From Nemertoderma westbladi (lineage: Eukaryota; Xenacoelomorpha; Nemertodermatida; Nemertodermatidae): a stretch of DNA of 64,000 bases. Numbering within the stretch: the stretch's first letter is position 1; each line of letters opens with the position of its first letter. Under the pieces are notes generated by a model that worked only from the letters and a program-made list of their open reading frames with translations, was not told the DNA's origin and did not search any database. The DNA lies in contig JAUCBJ010008596.1 in assembly GCA_032718475.1 (NCBI GenBank), positions 42,108-106,107 of the forward strand, in the 5' to 3' direction. This document shows, piece after piece, positions 35,143-47,194 of the stretch. A program made the translations under genes and the position numbers.

Positions 35143-35689
35143 TGGCAGCAAGAAAAATTTCCTCAAATGGTAAAAAATTTACCAATCTATAATTAGTAAA
35201 ATTTTTGTGACCAGCAGAAAAAGTGGAAAAATTTTATTAAAGTTGAAAGTTACCCCACTAAATTTTCACGCCTGCAGCAGCATTCCGGGTCGTGTTATAG
35301 TAGGTCATTTTTCTACCCTCTAGTTAATGGTTCTATGTAATTCCTTTTGATGCAATAATCCCACGGGATTCCTTTAGACTGTCAGACTGTATGATGACAT
35401 GCGCCATTATGGTAGCTACCCATTAGATGGAGGGCTAAGGTACCGGTAGGCGCGGCGGGCGCATTGGGGGGTTAGCGACGAAGGGAGTGCGGAGGATTCA
35501 AAGGACAGCTGGCGGGGGGATCACCTTTGCGGTCGGAAGGCTAGCAGTGTAAAGTGAAGACAGCTCGCTGGTACAGTAATTAAGGGGCTGATGATCCAGA
35601 TTTTGTCTCTATTTTGTAGTGTTAGGGGGACAGGAATTGGGTTAGTTAGGAAGCCTGCATGTACCCGGGAGAGGCCTTCGTGCTTTACA

Positions 35690-35835
35690 TTGCGAACTGC
35701 ACTGTGAACTGTAGATTGCGAGTTGTGAACCGTGAATTGGGAACTGCACTGTGAACTTTAGATTGCGAGTTGTGAACCGTGAATTGCGAACTGCACTGTG
35801 AACTGTAGATTTAGAGTTGTGAACCGTGAATTGCT
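35690..35835. repeat. 48-bp tandem repeat, three units
   Basis: Three units of gcgaactgcactgtgaactg and its continuation (attgcgagttgtgaaccgtgaattg) lie within copy 1 of the 2.3-kb repeat. They are absent at the matching place in copy 2, so they are a local expansion. Confidence 0.8.
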
Positions 35836-37149
35836 GAATGCTGATTGTGAATTGTATATTAGGAACTATAATTTGATAAAGTATTAATTATTGATTGTTA
35901 CGCTGATTGGTGTGTTGTTAAAGTGTGCCTGATAAATCATGAATACTTAGATAGGCGCCCTTTTTCCCCTGATTGATTTCTATTTCTTAGTTTGTGATAA
36001 TTAATTACTGATTAGGTCAAAAATAATACGGTATTTAGGCTGTTAGTAGTTGTAGTGAGTGAAAGCTAAAAGGATCTAAGTTCAGGTAATCAGTATTGTC
36101 AGTTCGGGACTGTACCGGTAGTGAGTTGTTACTGCTGTACTGCAATACTGCAATACTGCTTGATACTGCTGCTGTTTGTTGTATGTAATGCAGAATACTG
36201 GTGTGCGGATCTAATATCATAATAATACTGATACTTAATATATGCAATATATGATCTACGCAACACAGTAGTGTGACCCGTTGCGTAATAAATTGGAATT
36301 GCGCATTCTGGAATACTTAGTAATTAGTAGACTGTTACATATTTGTGACTGTAATTAATTAGTAAAATTAAGAATTTGTACGCAGCATAGCGGAGATTAG
36401 TTAAGGTAATAATTTGGAGTACTGTAAACTATTCATGCTGGGCGGTTATGAATTAGCGGTCAACAAGCTAGATAGCAGTATCCAGTACGCAGAACGCAGT
36501 AGTAAATTGCTGGCCTAAAGCCAGCCGAAGGCAAGTTTAGTCCCACAGTAGGTATCAGTCCCCGATAAAGTTCTCCCCCATTTTTGATTATTTAAATATT
36601 CTCACATTAACATAATTCCGTTAGGGAACCCCAGTATTTGCGATTAGAAAAGACGTGGTTATTAGCGCATTTTAGCAGTAAAATTAGGCCATAAGAATAT
36701 ACTCTGAGTGTAAAGCCTCTCACACTCGTTTTAAGTAGCTTAGGGAGCCGATTCGGGTTTATTGTTTTGGTTATTCCCGCGTGGCTCATATATTCGAACA
36801 GTTAGCTCTCTATCAAGCGATCGGTAGAGAAAGGAACAAGCGATTTGCAGGAGCCGTAGAAAATTAGTAAAATATATTAGCGGACGGCAGGTTAGCGCCA
36901 TCCAACGGTAAGTAGCGGCTTTGTATTTAGCAGCCCTACAGTAGTAATAACATGCTCTTGATCACCCCTGTTTAACAGTAGAGCTGTTTTTGTGTCTTTA
37001 TCGGTTAGGCAGGGACCCGCTGGTTTAACAGTATAAAACAATTATCTTCTATCATTTATTTTCCATTTTGGAGTAATTTTACGAAAACTAAAGGGTAATC
37101 GCTCATAATTCTTCAAAACGAGTTCAGAGCCCACACCAGACATCCATTC

Positions 37150-37370
37150 ATATTTCTGTCTGACGGTCTGTTTGTCTGTCAAACATTAAGAAAGCAAACA
37201 CACTAGCTAAATTTCTCACTATGGGTATTTTCCAGTTGCGTGATCTCTTTTGCGATGTCAGGTTGCACATTCTACGAAATAGACTCTTTGACTGCTTGTC
37301 TGTCTTTTTGGAAGACTGTCTGTCAAACATTTCGAAAGAATACAGGCTAACAAAAATTCTCACTATATCC
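37150..37370. repeat. ~130-bp satellite units, left block
   Basis: Units contain 'ctgtctgtcaaacatt', 'aaagcaaacacactagctaaatttctc' and 'gtattttccagttgcgtgatctcttttgcgat'. Near-identical units occur at 40868-41275, on the far side of a LINE, so the LINE sits inside this array. Confidence 0.8.
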
Positions 37371-37377
37371 CGATCTA

Positions 37378-37935
37378 GTGAACCCCTCAATATTTAAAAA
37401 GGTATTTGACCACATTGCTGATCCATTGTTACATGTGGTTATCTTGTCTATTGAAACTGGTATCGTACCAAAAGATATGAAAGTGGCAAAAATTACACCT
37501 ATATATAAATCGAAAAACAAAAAAATGGTTATAAACTACAGACCAGTTAGTGTTTTATCATTTATGTAGTTCCAAACTAATCGAGAAATCTGTGTTTAAT
37601 CAGTTAATATCATACTTGGAAAAAAATAATATTATTTCTGATCACCAGTTTGGCTTCCTAAAAGGAAAATCAATTGATCTAGCACTTGCACTTCTTTTCA
37701 ATGAACTCTCGAATGCAGCAGAGAATACTTTAACTACAGTAGGTGTATTTCTTGATCTCTCAAAGGCCTTTGACACTGTTAATCACACAATTTTGTTTAA
37801 AAAAATGGAACACTACGGCATTCGTGGTAAACCACTAGAATGGTTCAAAAGTTACCTTTCTGATAGATTTCAATATGTTCAGTAGGGTGGATTTACTTCA
37901 ACAAAGAAACCCATTACCATTTCTGCTATATATAA
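37378..37935 (+). pseudogene. LINE RT, N-terminal part (CR1/L2-like)
   Basis: The frame 37378-37569 reads [26 protein letters not shown]. After a frameshift, 37550-37885 reads [30 protein letters not shown] and [16 protein letters not shown] (first catalytic Asp). The QG motif region is shortened. The element is interrupted at 37936 by an inverted-repeat element and resumes at 39340. Confidence 0.85.
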
Positions 37936-39339
37936 TAGGGCGGTGCGTTTTTTACTTTTTTTCGATTTCATTGTTCTACCGGTGCACAAAAGTTGCCAAA
38001 TGGTAAAAAAATAAGGCAAAAAAAATTCTTTAAATTTCGTCTATGTCTTCACGGATCCAAAGAGGGTTGAAATTTTGTGCCATCGCGATGCACCATAATG
38101 AAATTTATAACAATATAACACATTGATGAAAGATCAATGACTCAAAAAAGAACTTCCTGCATGCATCAAATGTCATCAAATGTGTCCAAACTTAGTTAGA
38201 TACCAAAATTTTAATTTTTGGATCAAGGGAAGTTGTGCCACAGGCACATGACCAGAACCTACTCTTTGGTGCAAGTGATGATTATTCTCAATTTTGGTGT
38301 TTGACAACTTTTAGTTCTCCTACGGCATTATTATTATGCTCATTAGAACCGAAATGACCGATTTAGTGGGGGTAGACACCATCAAAACAAGCATAGAGCA
38401 AATAGTTCTTGAGATATTACAGAAAATGTTAAGTACGGCACATGTCAACATTACTGCCTTGATGATTTATAGACAAATACACAAACATTTTACTTCTAAT
38501 TATCTTAAGGCATCAAAAATATACACATCACTGCAACAAATTGATTTAGTGTATACAGAGACTTTCAAAATTAAAGAGTAGTACATAATTCACTATAGTT
38601 TTTGTACAAAATGAGTGGAATGGGTCAAGTAGAAATTGGTGGACATAGTCTTGACATTTTGTAAAATAACTCAAGAACTAATGACTCTACTCTTATTTTG
38701 AAGGTGCCTTCACCCTCTATATCGATCATTTCTGTGATGTGTCTATTCTTGATTCCTTGAGATAATTCAAAATATCATTTATTGTGTATTTGTCCATATC
38801 ACATCAAGGCGGTAATGTAGACTTGTGCCGTACTTCACATTTTCTGCGATATCTCAAGAACTATTCGCTCTACGTTTGTTTAGAAGGTGTCTACCCCCAC
38901 TAAATCGGCCATTGCGGTTCTAATGAGCATAATATGAATGCAGTAGGAGAACTCAAAGTTGGCCATCGCGAAAATTTAGAATAATCATCACTTGCGCCAA
39001 ATGGTTAGTTCTGGCCATGTGCCTGTGGCACTAGTTTCTTTGAACCAAAAATTAAAATTTTGTATCTAACTAAGTTTGGACCCATTTGATGACATTTGAT
39101 GCATGCAGGAAGTTCTTTTTTTGAGTCATTGATCTTTCATCAATGTGTTATATTGTTATACATTTCATTATGGTGCATCGCGATGGCACAAAATTTCAAC
39201 CCTCATGGGATCCGTGAAGATATAGATGAAATTTAATGAAATTTTTTTTGCCTTATTTTTTTACCATTTGGCAACTTTTGTGCACCGGTAGAACAATGAA
39301 ATCGAAAAAAAGTAAAAAACGCACCGCCCTAATATATAA
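37928..39339. mobile_element. Foldback DNA element with ~550-bp TIRs and 8-bp TSD
   Basis: The element spans 37936-39331 (1,396 bp). Both ends carry tagggcggtgcg in inverted orientation, and the arms remain recognisably complementary to about 38490 and 38780. The 8-bp target atatataa is duplicated at 37928-37935 and 39332-39339. Removing the element and one duplicate rejoins the LINE frame at an Ile-Asn-Asp segment, which confirms insertion. An 8-bp duplication and TAGGG-like termini suit a non-autonomous hAT element, although P-type elements also give 8 bp. No transposase is encoded; a short frame at 38336-38581 spans one arm and the loop. Confidence 0.85.
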
Positions 39340-40205
39340 ATGACATTGTTAATTGTTCAAAAATTCTAAATTTCATACTTTTAGCGGATGATACCAATGT
39401 CTTTCTTTCAGGTAAAAATGTATTAGAAATTATCCACACCTTGAATATTGAACTAAAAAAACGTCACTAATTGGTTGGCAATAAATAAACTTACTCTTAA
39501 TATTGATAAAACAAATTTCATGGTATTCAAACAGAAACGTCCTTCAAATTTAATCTTACCACATCTACAAATATCTAATGCCTCTATTCCAGAAGTAACC
39601 ACAATAAAGTTTCTTGGTCTTATGCTATCAAACGACTTAAAGTGGAAAACACACATTAATTATATAAGATCAAAGATTTCTAAAAACGTTGGAATTATCA
39701 ATAAACTGAAACATTTCATTCCTGAAACTATACATCTCATGTTATATCATACACTAGTGGCATCTTACTTATCTTTTGGTCTGATACTGTGGTGTTTCAG
39801 TGCGACAGAGTCAACTCTTAAACCACTGATAAAATTGCAGAATAAAATAATACGTGTCGTCTCACTGAAATCCAAAACTGTTCACGCCGAACCACTTTTC
39901 AAATATTTAAAAGTACTAAAACTTCAGGATTCCTATCGGTTACAATGTGTCAAATTAATCTATAAACATAGAACATCCTCGGTGAAGCTACCCTCAGAAT
40001 TGAGTTCCAAACTGATACTCAATCGACAGGTACAATCTTATCCAACAAGAAATGCTGCTAATTATCACTTGCCCCTATATAAAACAGCATTAGCTAAGAG
40101 CGGTATCATGTACCAAGGCCCTGCATTATGGAACGAGCTTCCGACGGATATTAAACAATGCACTTCCCTGCCACAATTCAAAAAACTTAAAAAAAAAATT
40201 TAAAA
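39340..40205 (+). pseudogene. LINE RT, C-terminal part (CR1/L2-like)
   Basis: This continues the LINE of 37378. FILLADDTNVF (catalytic box with LADD) is at about 39380, followed by a stop near 39467. An open frame at 39475-40203 then gives WLAINKLTLNIDKTNFMVF, IKFLGLMLSNDLKWKTHI, YHTLVASYLSFGLILW and a C-terminus with YPTRNAANYHLPLY and GPALWNELP. This is the usual end of CR1/L2/Jockey-like ORF2. Overall the LINE is 5'-truncated (no endonuclease) with few lesions. Confidence 0.88.
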
Positions 40206-40865
40206 ACTACATCCTCAACACCTATGATTCATAACGTGCATCGTTCTCTACCAATTTTTACTAAATGAAAAGTCTTAGTACAGTTCCATTGATTATCCTA
40301 TCTATTATTCTATGGTGAATTTTCATTTGAAATCTCTCAAGAGCCACATAGACTCAATAATAACCAACAATAATAACCAAAAAAAGGCCAGAATCGCCTT
40401 TGTTTACTTCACCTATTTATGTACCGTAATGATTTCCATATAACGACTATTCTTCTTCTCTCTGTTTATAAATTTCTGTTTAAGAAATATAAATTGTTCT
40501 CAATGAATTTCAAAATGACTATAAAGTAAATTTTTAATGCACAGTGTTATTTTATTTCTCACATTTACAGTGCTCACCTCGGCGCATAAGCTATGCTTTG
40601 CTGAGGTTAGTACTTTGGTTGAAGTCGGAATTGCGGTGCAATTGTTTTCTTTAGATTTATACAGTAGACATACTAACTAGACATAGGCAGTTGTAACTAC
40701 TAAACAATATCGTACAGTAATTATCCTAAAGCCTCAGGGGGGTGGGTTGGGTTGGTAACACATGCATGCTCTCATTAAATATTTTAGTTTAATCGTGTTA
40801 GGTATAGGTTTAAATTTATAACATCATTATATTGGATATTATACGAGCGTCCTATGGGCTCAATC
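40206..40865. other. LINE 3' UTR and spacer; no gene seen
   Basis: The stretch follows the LINE stop and returns to the ~130-bp satellite at 40868, so part or all of it is probably the LINE 3' UTR. No tail microsatellite is obvious. Confidence 0.4.
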
Positions 40866-40867
40866 AA

Positions 40868-41275
40868 TCAGTCTGTCAAACAATAAGAAAGCAAACACAC
40901 TAGCTAAATTTCTCGCTACGGGTATTTTCCAGTTGCGTGATCTCTTTTGCGATTTCAGGTTGCACATTGTACGAAATAGACTCTTTGACCGCTTGTCTGT
41001 CTGTCTGTCTTTTTGGCAGACTGTCTGTCAAACATTTCGAAAGAATACAGGCTAACAAAAATTCTCAATATAGAGGTTATTTGGGAACGTGATTTCATTT
41101 CTGATGTCAATTTTCACATTTCACGTAATATAGACCGTCTATCTGTCTGTCTTTTTGTCAGACTGTCTGTCAAACATTAAAAAAGCATACTAACTAACTA
41201 ATATTCTCGCTAAAGAGGTTTTCCGAGTTCTTGGTTTCACTTCCGATATCAGTTTTCACAATTCACGGAATAGAA
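40868..41275. repeat. ~130-bp satellite units, right block
   Basis: Three units are recognisable by 'ctgtctgtcaaacatt', 'aaattctc(gc/aa)ta', 'gaggtt...gatttc' and 'cac(g)aaatagac'. The first is close to the left block at 37150-37370. Confidence 0.8.
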
Positions 41276-41449
41276 TTCATAATTTATAATTCATAATTCT
41301 GTGAAATCATGAATTAGTGAATTCATAATTTTATGAAAATATTGTATAACATATATTCAATATAATTAATATTTACTTCAAAATTATCTTCAAGACTTAT
41401 AATATAGAACAAAGAGACAAGGAAAGTATTCTTATTAAGTGATAGTAGT

Positions 41450-43850
41450 AGTGGATTAGTTATGAGGCCCGTCCAGCCTATTACGATATAAGACGTTGTG
41501 TCCGAAACAGCCCATTATACAGTATAAAATAAATTAGATAAGTGTATATTAATACGCAACTGTAGTAGAAGGTAAATAAAATCTGCGGGATCGTTTTATA
41601 TTCATTTAATTTTGTACAGTAAGTAGCTTTAATTACGTATATTTTATAATAAAACCGCAGTGTATTATTTTACGGTGGCAAAATCTATAAATCTAATATA
41701 TGAATTTGCCGTTATATAACATCCATTAAATCTAATAAATAATTGTGCTAATTTTGCCTATGTTTCTATATTAATCAATATTTGTGCCAAATTTACGCTT
41801 CAATTGCGCTTTTAATAATTTCCAAATTAATTTAGGGCGATTATGCGTTTCTGCTCGCTGGTTGGTTGAGAACCCAGCTGGGAGAACCCTGGATCTGGCT
41901 GATCATGTGAGCAGAATAGACACTGCATCATTTTTAGTTTTGTGTTAGCCATCTTTAATTTTTGTGTAATCTGCACTTCCGTTGGACTGTAAATTTGCTG
42001 CTTTTCTACTAAAAATGTGACTTTGCAATGATTACTGCTTGGTCAGATTCTTGATTTATTTCTGATGGTAATTATAATCACTACAATGTAATAAATCTCA
42101 ACCAATTATTTGTTTCTTCGACGACTGTCTGACTGTTTGATGCTTTATTACGCCGTTACGGTAACAGCCCACTTTAGCATGCAGGGCTAAAGGTAGGCGT
42201 AGCGAGCGCACTATTCAGGAGCGGCGGTGGAGCGAGTTGGAGAATCCAATGCACGGCAGTGCCGGCAAGGCTAGTGACTGTGTGTCGGGCTGATTGAAGT
42301 CTAGGACCGGGGACCAGTCATCATTAAGGTGGTGAGGGCAAAGCAATCCAGACTTTGTCTCTCCATATTTTAGTTAGTTAGTTATTGGGACATATCTTAT
42401 TGACCCTTGGGTGACCTTGGGTAATTACGCTATCGCTGTGCTAATGCTACAAATGTGGCTATCGCTACAAATATTGCTATGCTGTTATTATTGTTGTGTT
42501 GTTTAGGAAGTGTCTGATTCTTGACTGTAACGTTTTAGATAGACTCTATTCAGACTATATTCTATATAGACTCTGATTAAAAAAATATTAATTTCAGTTT
42601 GAGTAATAAATTTAAGAAATCTTGATATGTATGATTCGTATCAAACATGATACGTTACAAATATGATACGTTACAAATAACATATCGTGTGGAAAAAGAT
42701 TTTGGTACTATGTGTATGTATGCACATAATCAACCTGCAGTAATTATGCACTGGCTGGTCCTCACGGCTAAAGCAATGACCTGCAAAGTGGAGGCGGTTC
42801 CTGTTCAAGTGTCAATCTAGGGGAGACTAATGGAAAACCTCCAATGTTGTATAGAGTCTGATTGGAGATATGTTCATTGTCTTGACACAATGAACCCGGT
42901 GCAGGCATTCTTGTGAAAGTGCCATTCAGAGATTTGGTATTCTCTGCAGTTAGAGCCCAGCATCGACTCCCATATAAGAATACTGGTACTACTACAGTTA
43001 TAAATAAATTAATAACAATAATATCCGTTTTATTCTATGGATCTTCCAAATCCTGGACAGACTATTTAACACTGCCCATGCCTTCCCCTTACGTATCCGA
43101 GGGTATTTCTTTACCTGACTTTCTGTTCAATGGTCCCAAGTATCAGAAGTCATCCACTTGCTCTAGAAAGACATCCTTAGTTCATATGATAGAGAGTTGT
43201 GGCGGCGCAATTTTGTCGACAAGCCGGCACAGCATTCTTAAAAATGCAGCTGCAATGCAGCATGCCGATACTAGTAGTAGTAGTAGTAGTATTTCTGAAT
43301 TGAATACTTGCTTGAATTGCGGTTAGGTCAAATTATACGATATTTTGGCTGACTCTTAGTGTAGCCCAGTGGCGTAACTAGTTAGCATTACAATTCTGGA
43401 ATACATTAATTTAGATAGTTTTCAACTCCGTACGTTTGAGTACATGTAGTTTATGCTAGTACTGTATTTAGAACAAAACAGGATTTGTACGCTGCATAGC
43501 GGAGAATAGTTTATTTATTTACGCTTAGGAAATATTTAAGCTAATTTGCGCTAGGCGGTTATCTGGCAGTAGCGGGTTCGCAAGTCATACAGTAGGCGCA
43601 AGTGTAGCGAAGCAGTAAAATAGCTGATCACAGGAGTTTAGGTTAACGGTTTTTCCCTTCATTTGCAGCATTAAATATTCTCACAACCAACATTTGACTG
43701 CCTGTTGAACTGCTTTTTTCTCTGCGAGAAGTAGAGTGTTGAGTCACCGGCACTCGTATTAGTAGCCTGAGAAGCCAAATCGGATTTATTGTTTTGGTTA
43801 TTTCTGTTTTGGCTTGCATTTAGAGTGATTAGCTTGATATGTTATAGTTT
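41450..43850. repeat. ~2.3-kb dispersed repeat, copy 2
   Basis: Direct-orientation partner of copy 1 (29620-36830). It carries no counterpart of the P-like element but is itself interrupted at about 42575-43293 by LINE family A sequence. No coding frame is recognised in the repeat itself. Confidence 0.65.
42735..43293. mobile_element. Twin-primed (5'-inverted) LINE family A insertion
   Basis: The segment 42735-43185 is family A RT in minus orientation: the reverse complement of the region from about the YLGSW box to RREDQPVHN. It joins directly at 43186 to plus-strand family A 3' end (atagagagttgtgg... to the stop and (TAG)n tail at 43293). Inverted internal piece followed by sense 3' end, with about 120 bases missing at the junction, is the classic product of twin priming. 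The short plus frames here are shadows of reversed RT codons. Confidence 0.75.
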
Positions 43851-43957
43851 GATTAAACCCATTTGCTTCATTTGAAAATACAAACATATCAAAAGAAAGA
43901 AACCCCTTTGTGATTTCTTTAACATATATTGATAACAAGAAATGACATAAATAGTAA

Positions 43958-44825
43958 AAATCTGATTAAATAAATATTAATTTCAGTTGAGTAATAAATT
44001 TAAGAAATCTTGATACGTATGATACTTATCAAATATGATACGTTACAAATATGATACGTTACAATTAACGTATCGTGTGGAAAAAGATTTTGGTACTATG
44101 TGTATGTATGCACATAATGAACCTGCAGTGATTATGCACTGGCTGGTCCTCACGGCTAAAGCAATGACGTGCAAAGTGGAGCGGTTCCTGTTCAAGTGTC
44201 AAGCTAGGGGAGACTAATGGAAAACCTCCAATGTTGTATAGAGTCTGATTGGAGATGTGTTCATTGTCTTGACACAATGAACCCGGCACAGGTATTCTTG
44301 TGAAAGTGCCATTCAGAGATTTGGTATTCTCTGCAGTTAGAGCCCAGCATCGACTCCCATATAAGAGTACTGGTACTACTACAGTTATAAATAAATTAAT
44401 AACAATAATATCCGTTTTATTCTATGGATCTTCCAAATCCTGGACAGACTATTTAACACTGCCCATGCCTTCCCCTTACGTATCCGAGGGTCTTTCTTTA
44501 CCTGACTTTCTGATCAATGGTCCCAAGTATCAGAATTCACCCACTTGCTCTAGAAAGCCATCCTTAGTTCATATGCCCTTACGATCAAACATTTCTTGAG
44601 GGCTGTCTAGGTTGACTGTCTTGATTTTGGTCTTCTTGGAATTTTCAAAAAGACCGACACTAGAAGCAACCTGCACCAATGAGCAGAGGAGCCTTGGGGC
44701 TCCCTCTAGTGACTCTGACAGAACCCCTACGTAATCAGCAAATGCTAGATCAGTAAGGTACTTTGCTGGATTTGCTCTACTTCTTGTGTTGGGAGGGAGT
44801 GGTGTTACCATCACCCTAACAATTC
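43958..44825 (-). mobile_element. Second copy of the inverted LINE segment with its left flank
   Basis: The sequence 43958-44575 repeats 42575-43180 almost exactly, including about 150 bp of non-LINE flank (gatacgttacaaatatgatacgttac). It then continues further 5' into family A on the minus strand, to a degraded FADD box (LAFADYVGVLSES) at about 44735 and the region before it. The shared flank shows that this is a segmental duplication, not an independent insertion. FADD is changed to FADY, so the RT would be dead. Confidence 0.75.
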
Positions 44826-44954
44826 TTCTGATCCATAAATAATTGCAGCAACACAAACACAAATACAAACACAAATAAACCGTTTCCAAACAAATGGTAC
44901 AGAGGAGTACAAAAAATAGAGAATTGATTAACATATTATTCGCACTTAATTTTA

Positions 44955-45340
44955 TGCAGGTTTAGCACCAAATCTAAATTTCCAGAGACTTTTCCATTAA
45001 TAATAAAACAATTTGGACTTCTATACATTCACTTTTATACCAGTCATGGCACAAAATTCCAATATTTAGACAATTAGATCTCGAATTAACTGTGAAATCT
45101 CACATGGGACTAGTTCATAAAAATTTGGGAAATCAATGAACACCACAAACAGTTTATGTTTCATAAACCTAGCATCGTCAATTAGCAATCATAAACACAG
45201 AATGTCCTCGATGCAGCCATGGCCTTTAAAAGAACCAACTTGAGATTTAGAAATATTTACCCATTTTATAAGGTGGTTATGAATAAGCATGTCATATAGC
45301 TTCGAGAAGGTTGGCATTATACCAGGATCCTGCGCAAAGT
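44955..45340 (-). pseudogene. LINE RT palm fragment, decayed
   Basis: The minus strand reads GIMPTFSKLYDMLIHNHLIKW, then KSQVGSFKGHGCIEDIL and FVVFIDFPNFYE. This is the expected order of the RT finger/palm, with the first catalytic Asp in FIDF. Stops follow. It is unlike family A in sequence, so a different LINE. Confidence 0.55.
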
Positions 45341-46140
45341 GCAGGACATTGCAGACCTGTGAAGCAATGATTTGTTATGCAACCATGTCAAAATCTCAAT
45401 GCCAAGATTTCCGTCTGAAGCTTGCTGAGCACTGTTTTCGCCAAACTGGAGAATAGGGATGAACTAGGAAAGTGTATGGAGACCATGATATCTGGGAAAG
45501 CTTAGGTTAGGTATCCTGGTCCACCATCACTACACCTTCATTCAAGGCAATCATCAGATGCTTGATGCAAGCCATCTGCATGACCATGTCAAACAGCTTC
45601 GGCATTCAGCTAGATCTTCTGGTCTTCAGCAGAAGCAAGAACTGATGCTGGGATCGGATGATTCAGGTCAGGTCAGGTATTCTAGGTCATTGATCAAGAA
45701 AACTTGCCACCTCCATGTAGCATAAAGGAGGTGCCACCTGTAGCTGCATAGACCCTCTTACTAGGGCAAATCTGGTCCTGTAACTATGACCCTCTTCGTT
45801 CTGGGATAAGGACGCCCATTAAGGACCCATATACTTGGCTGCAGGGGTATATGGCCTGGTCAGGCAGATGGTGATCTACCAATGGCTGGTCAGGAGTATA
45901 GTGTTCTCATGTCCACTCTGAGTGCACTTCACTGCAACCTGCACCTGGCAGCCGGGGTACAGGGCATGACCCAGCAGATGAGCTGCACAGCCAATGGTGG
46001 GTCATGTGCGCGAGAGTAGATATGGGTGATGGGCCTCATATCTGAATCCACTGCGACACCCACCCTGTGGAATGGCAAACCAGGGTGTGGTATTTGCCCC
46101 GAGAGCTGACTCGGCAAAAAAGCACCCCCCAACCCCCACT

Positions 46141-47100
46141 ATGGATTACATTATAAATGCGGAGGTCCATCCACTAGAGGCCAGTGGAATGACTGGACAC
46201 AATCGGCCTCACAGGTGTCAGTTTTCTCCTGACCGGCTGCCTGTCTCACCCCCTACTAGAGAGAGAGCGGCAAACAATTCTTTGAGTCCCTTTCCTGATG
46301 ACCTTTCTGGCCCAAACCCTGGGTCACCAGGGAGGCGAGATTGTGAGGGGGGAGGGGGGAGGGATTCTGGAGTTGGAGGCTACTCTCATGTTCCACCCCG
46401 ACCAACAAAGCCATTGGTGAATCTGAGGCAAGTCACTAGACTAGCCTCAGTAAACACCCTGACACTCGGGTCCCCAATGCGACAAGGTCAGCTGACTGCC
46501 TTGGCAGATAAGCTTTCTCTTAGTGCAGTGGGTGTTCAAGAGCACCGAATGCAGACTGGACAGACTGATGAGGTTCTGATTAAGGACATGGGGGCGGTTG
46601 GCGACTTGCCCTCGCTTCAGCAGATGATAGTGGCAATGGTGGAATTGGTCTATTGATGAATCCAACTGCACATGCAGCATTGGACAAAATAGACCAAATC
46701 TCTAACCGCATCATCCGTTGCCACTTCTCATGTTCTGGAAGACTGGCTAAGAAGTTTCTTAAGGTGGTTCTGATTGTGTGCTACTCTCCAACTAGTGTTG
46801 CCCCTGTAGAGGAGGTGGACAATTTCTACCAGAATCTACAAGCAGCTACTGATGGAGTGGATCAGCATGCATTCTTAACATTCCTGGGAGACTTTAATGT
46901 AAGACTTAAAGTCTGCAGACTTAAAGTCTGCATCAATCACCTACATCTCCCTGGATATATAGCAATAGTGTTAACCGAAATTCCGTACATCTTCAGGATT
47001 TTATCTCTGGAAATGGATTGTTTTCGGCTGGAACCCAGTTCAAGAAGTGAACTGGAAAGCTATGGACTCATAGTGGACCCAGTGGTCACAAGTCCCAGAT
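46141..47100 (+). pseudogene. Family A endonuclease region (copy C)
   Basis: MDYIINAEV start, Pro/Ser-rich leader, MRQGQLTALADKLSLSAVGVQEHR with catalytic Glu, then after a frameshift at about 46650 VVLIVCYSPTSVAPVEEVD and FLGDFNVRL. An 11-base direct duplication (acttaaagtctgcag) at 46903-46930 disrupts the frame just after GDFN. The terminal SQIDHILFRR motif is out of frame at about 47095-47125. Confidence 0.8.
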
Positions 47101-47194
47101 AGACCATATCCTGTTTCGTAGGAAATACAGGAGCTCTATACAAGACTGTAATGCATTTACACTACGACCCTTCTCCAGTAATCACCGCCTTATT

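Larger units (their letters stand above)
30400..35317 (-). mobile_element. 4.9-kb inverted-repeat transposon with P-type transposase remains
   Basis: Inverted repeats of about 78 bp bound this element. The left one begins at 30407 with catgacctactataacacga, and its reverse complement ends at 35309. The direct repeat tttctac (extendable to tttctacc) lies at 30400-30406/7 and 35310-35316/7, a 7- or 8-bp target duplication. The interior holds minus-strand sequence like P-element/THAP9 transposase (32109-32965) plus a LINE inserted beside it (30488-32106). The corresponding repeat at 41450-43850 lacks the insertion. P elements make 8-bp duplications, in keeping with this. The element is dead. Confidence 0.7.
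29620..36830. repeat. ~2.3-kb dispersed repeat, copy 1 (split by a DNA transposon)
   Basis: The parts 29620-30399 and 35317-36830 correspond in order and orientation to a single stretch at 41450-43850. Shared landmarks are 'tcccaatgattactgct / tgcaatgattactgct', 'ctgtcagactgtatgatg / ctgtctgactgtttgatg', 'gagggctaaggtaccggtaggcg / cagggctaaaggtaggcg', 'ccagattttgtctct / ccagactttgtctct' and 'cgggtttattgttttggttatt / cggatttattgttttggttatt'. Copy 1 has CCAAT- and TATA-like boxes at about 30150 and 30175. No ORF or terminal structure was recognised. Divergence is substantial. Confidence 0.65.

Noticed and set aside
42913-43326. 137- and 99-codon plus frames at 42913 and 44300
   Set aside because: They are read on the wrong strand of inverted LINE family A sequence.
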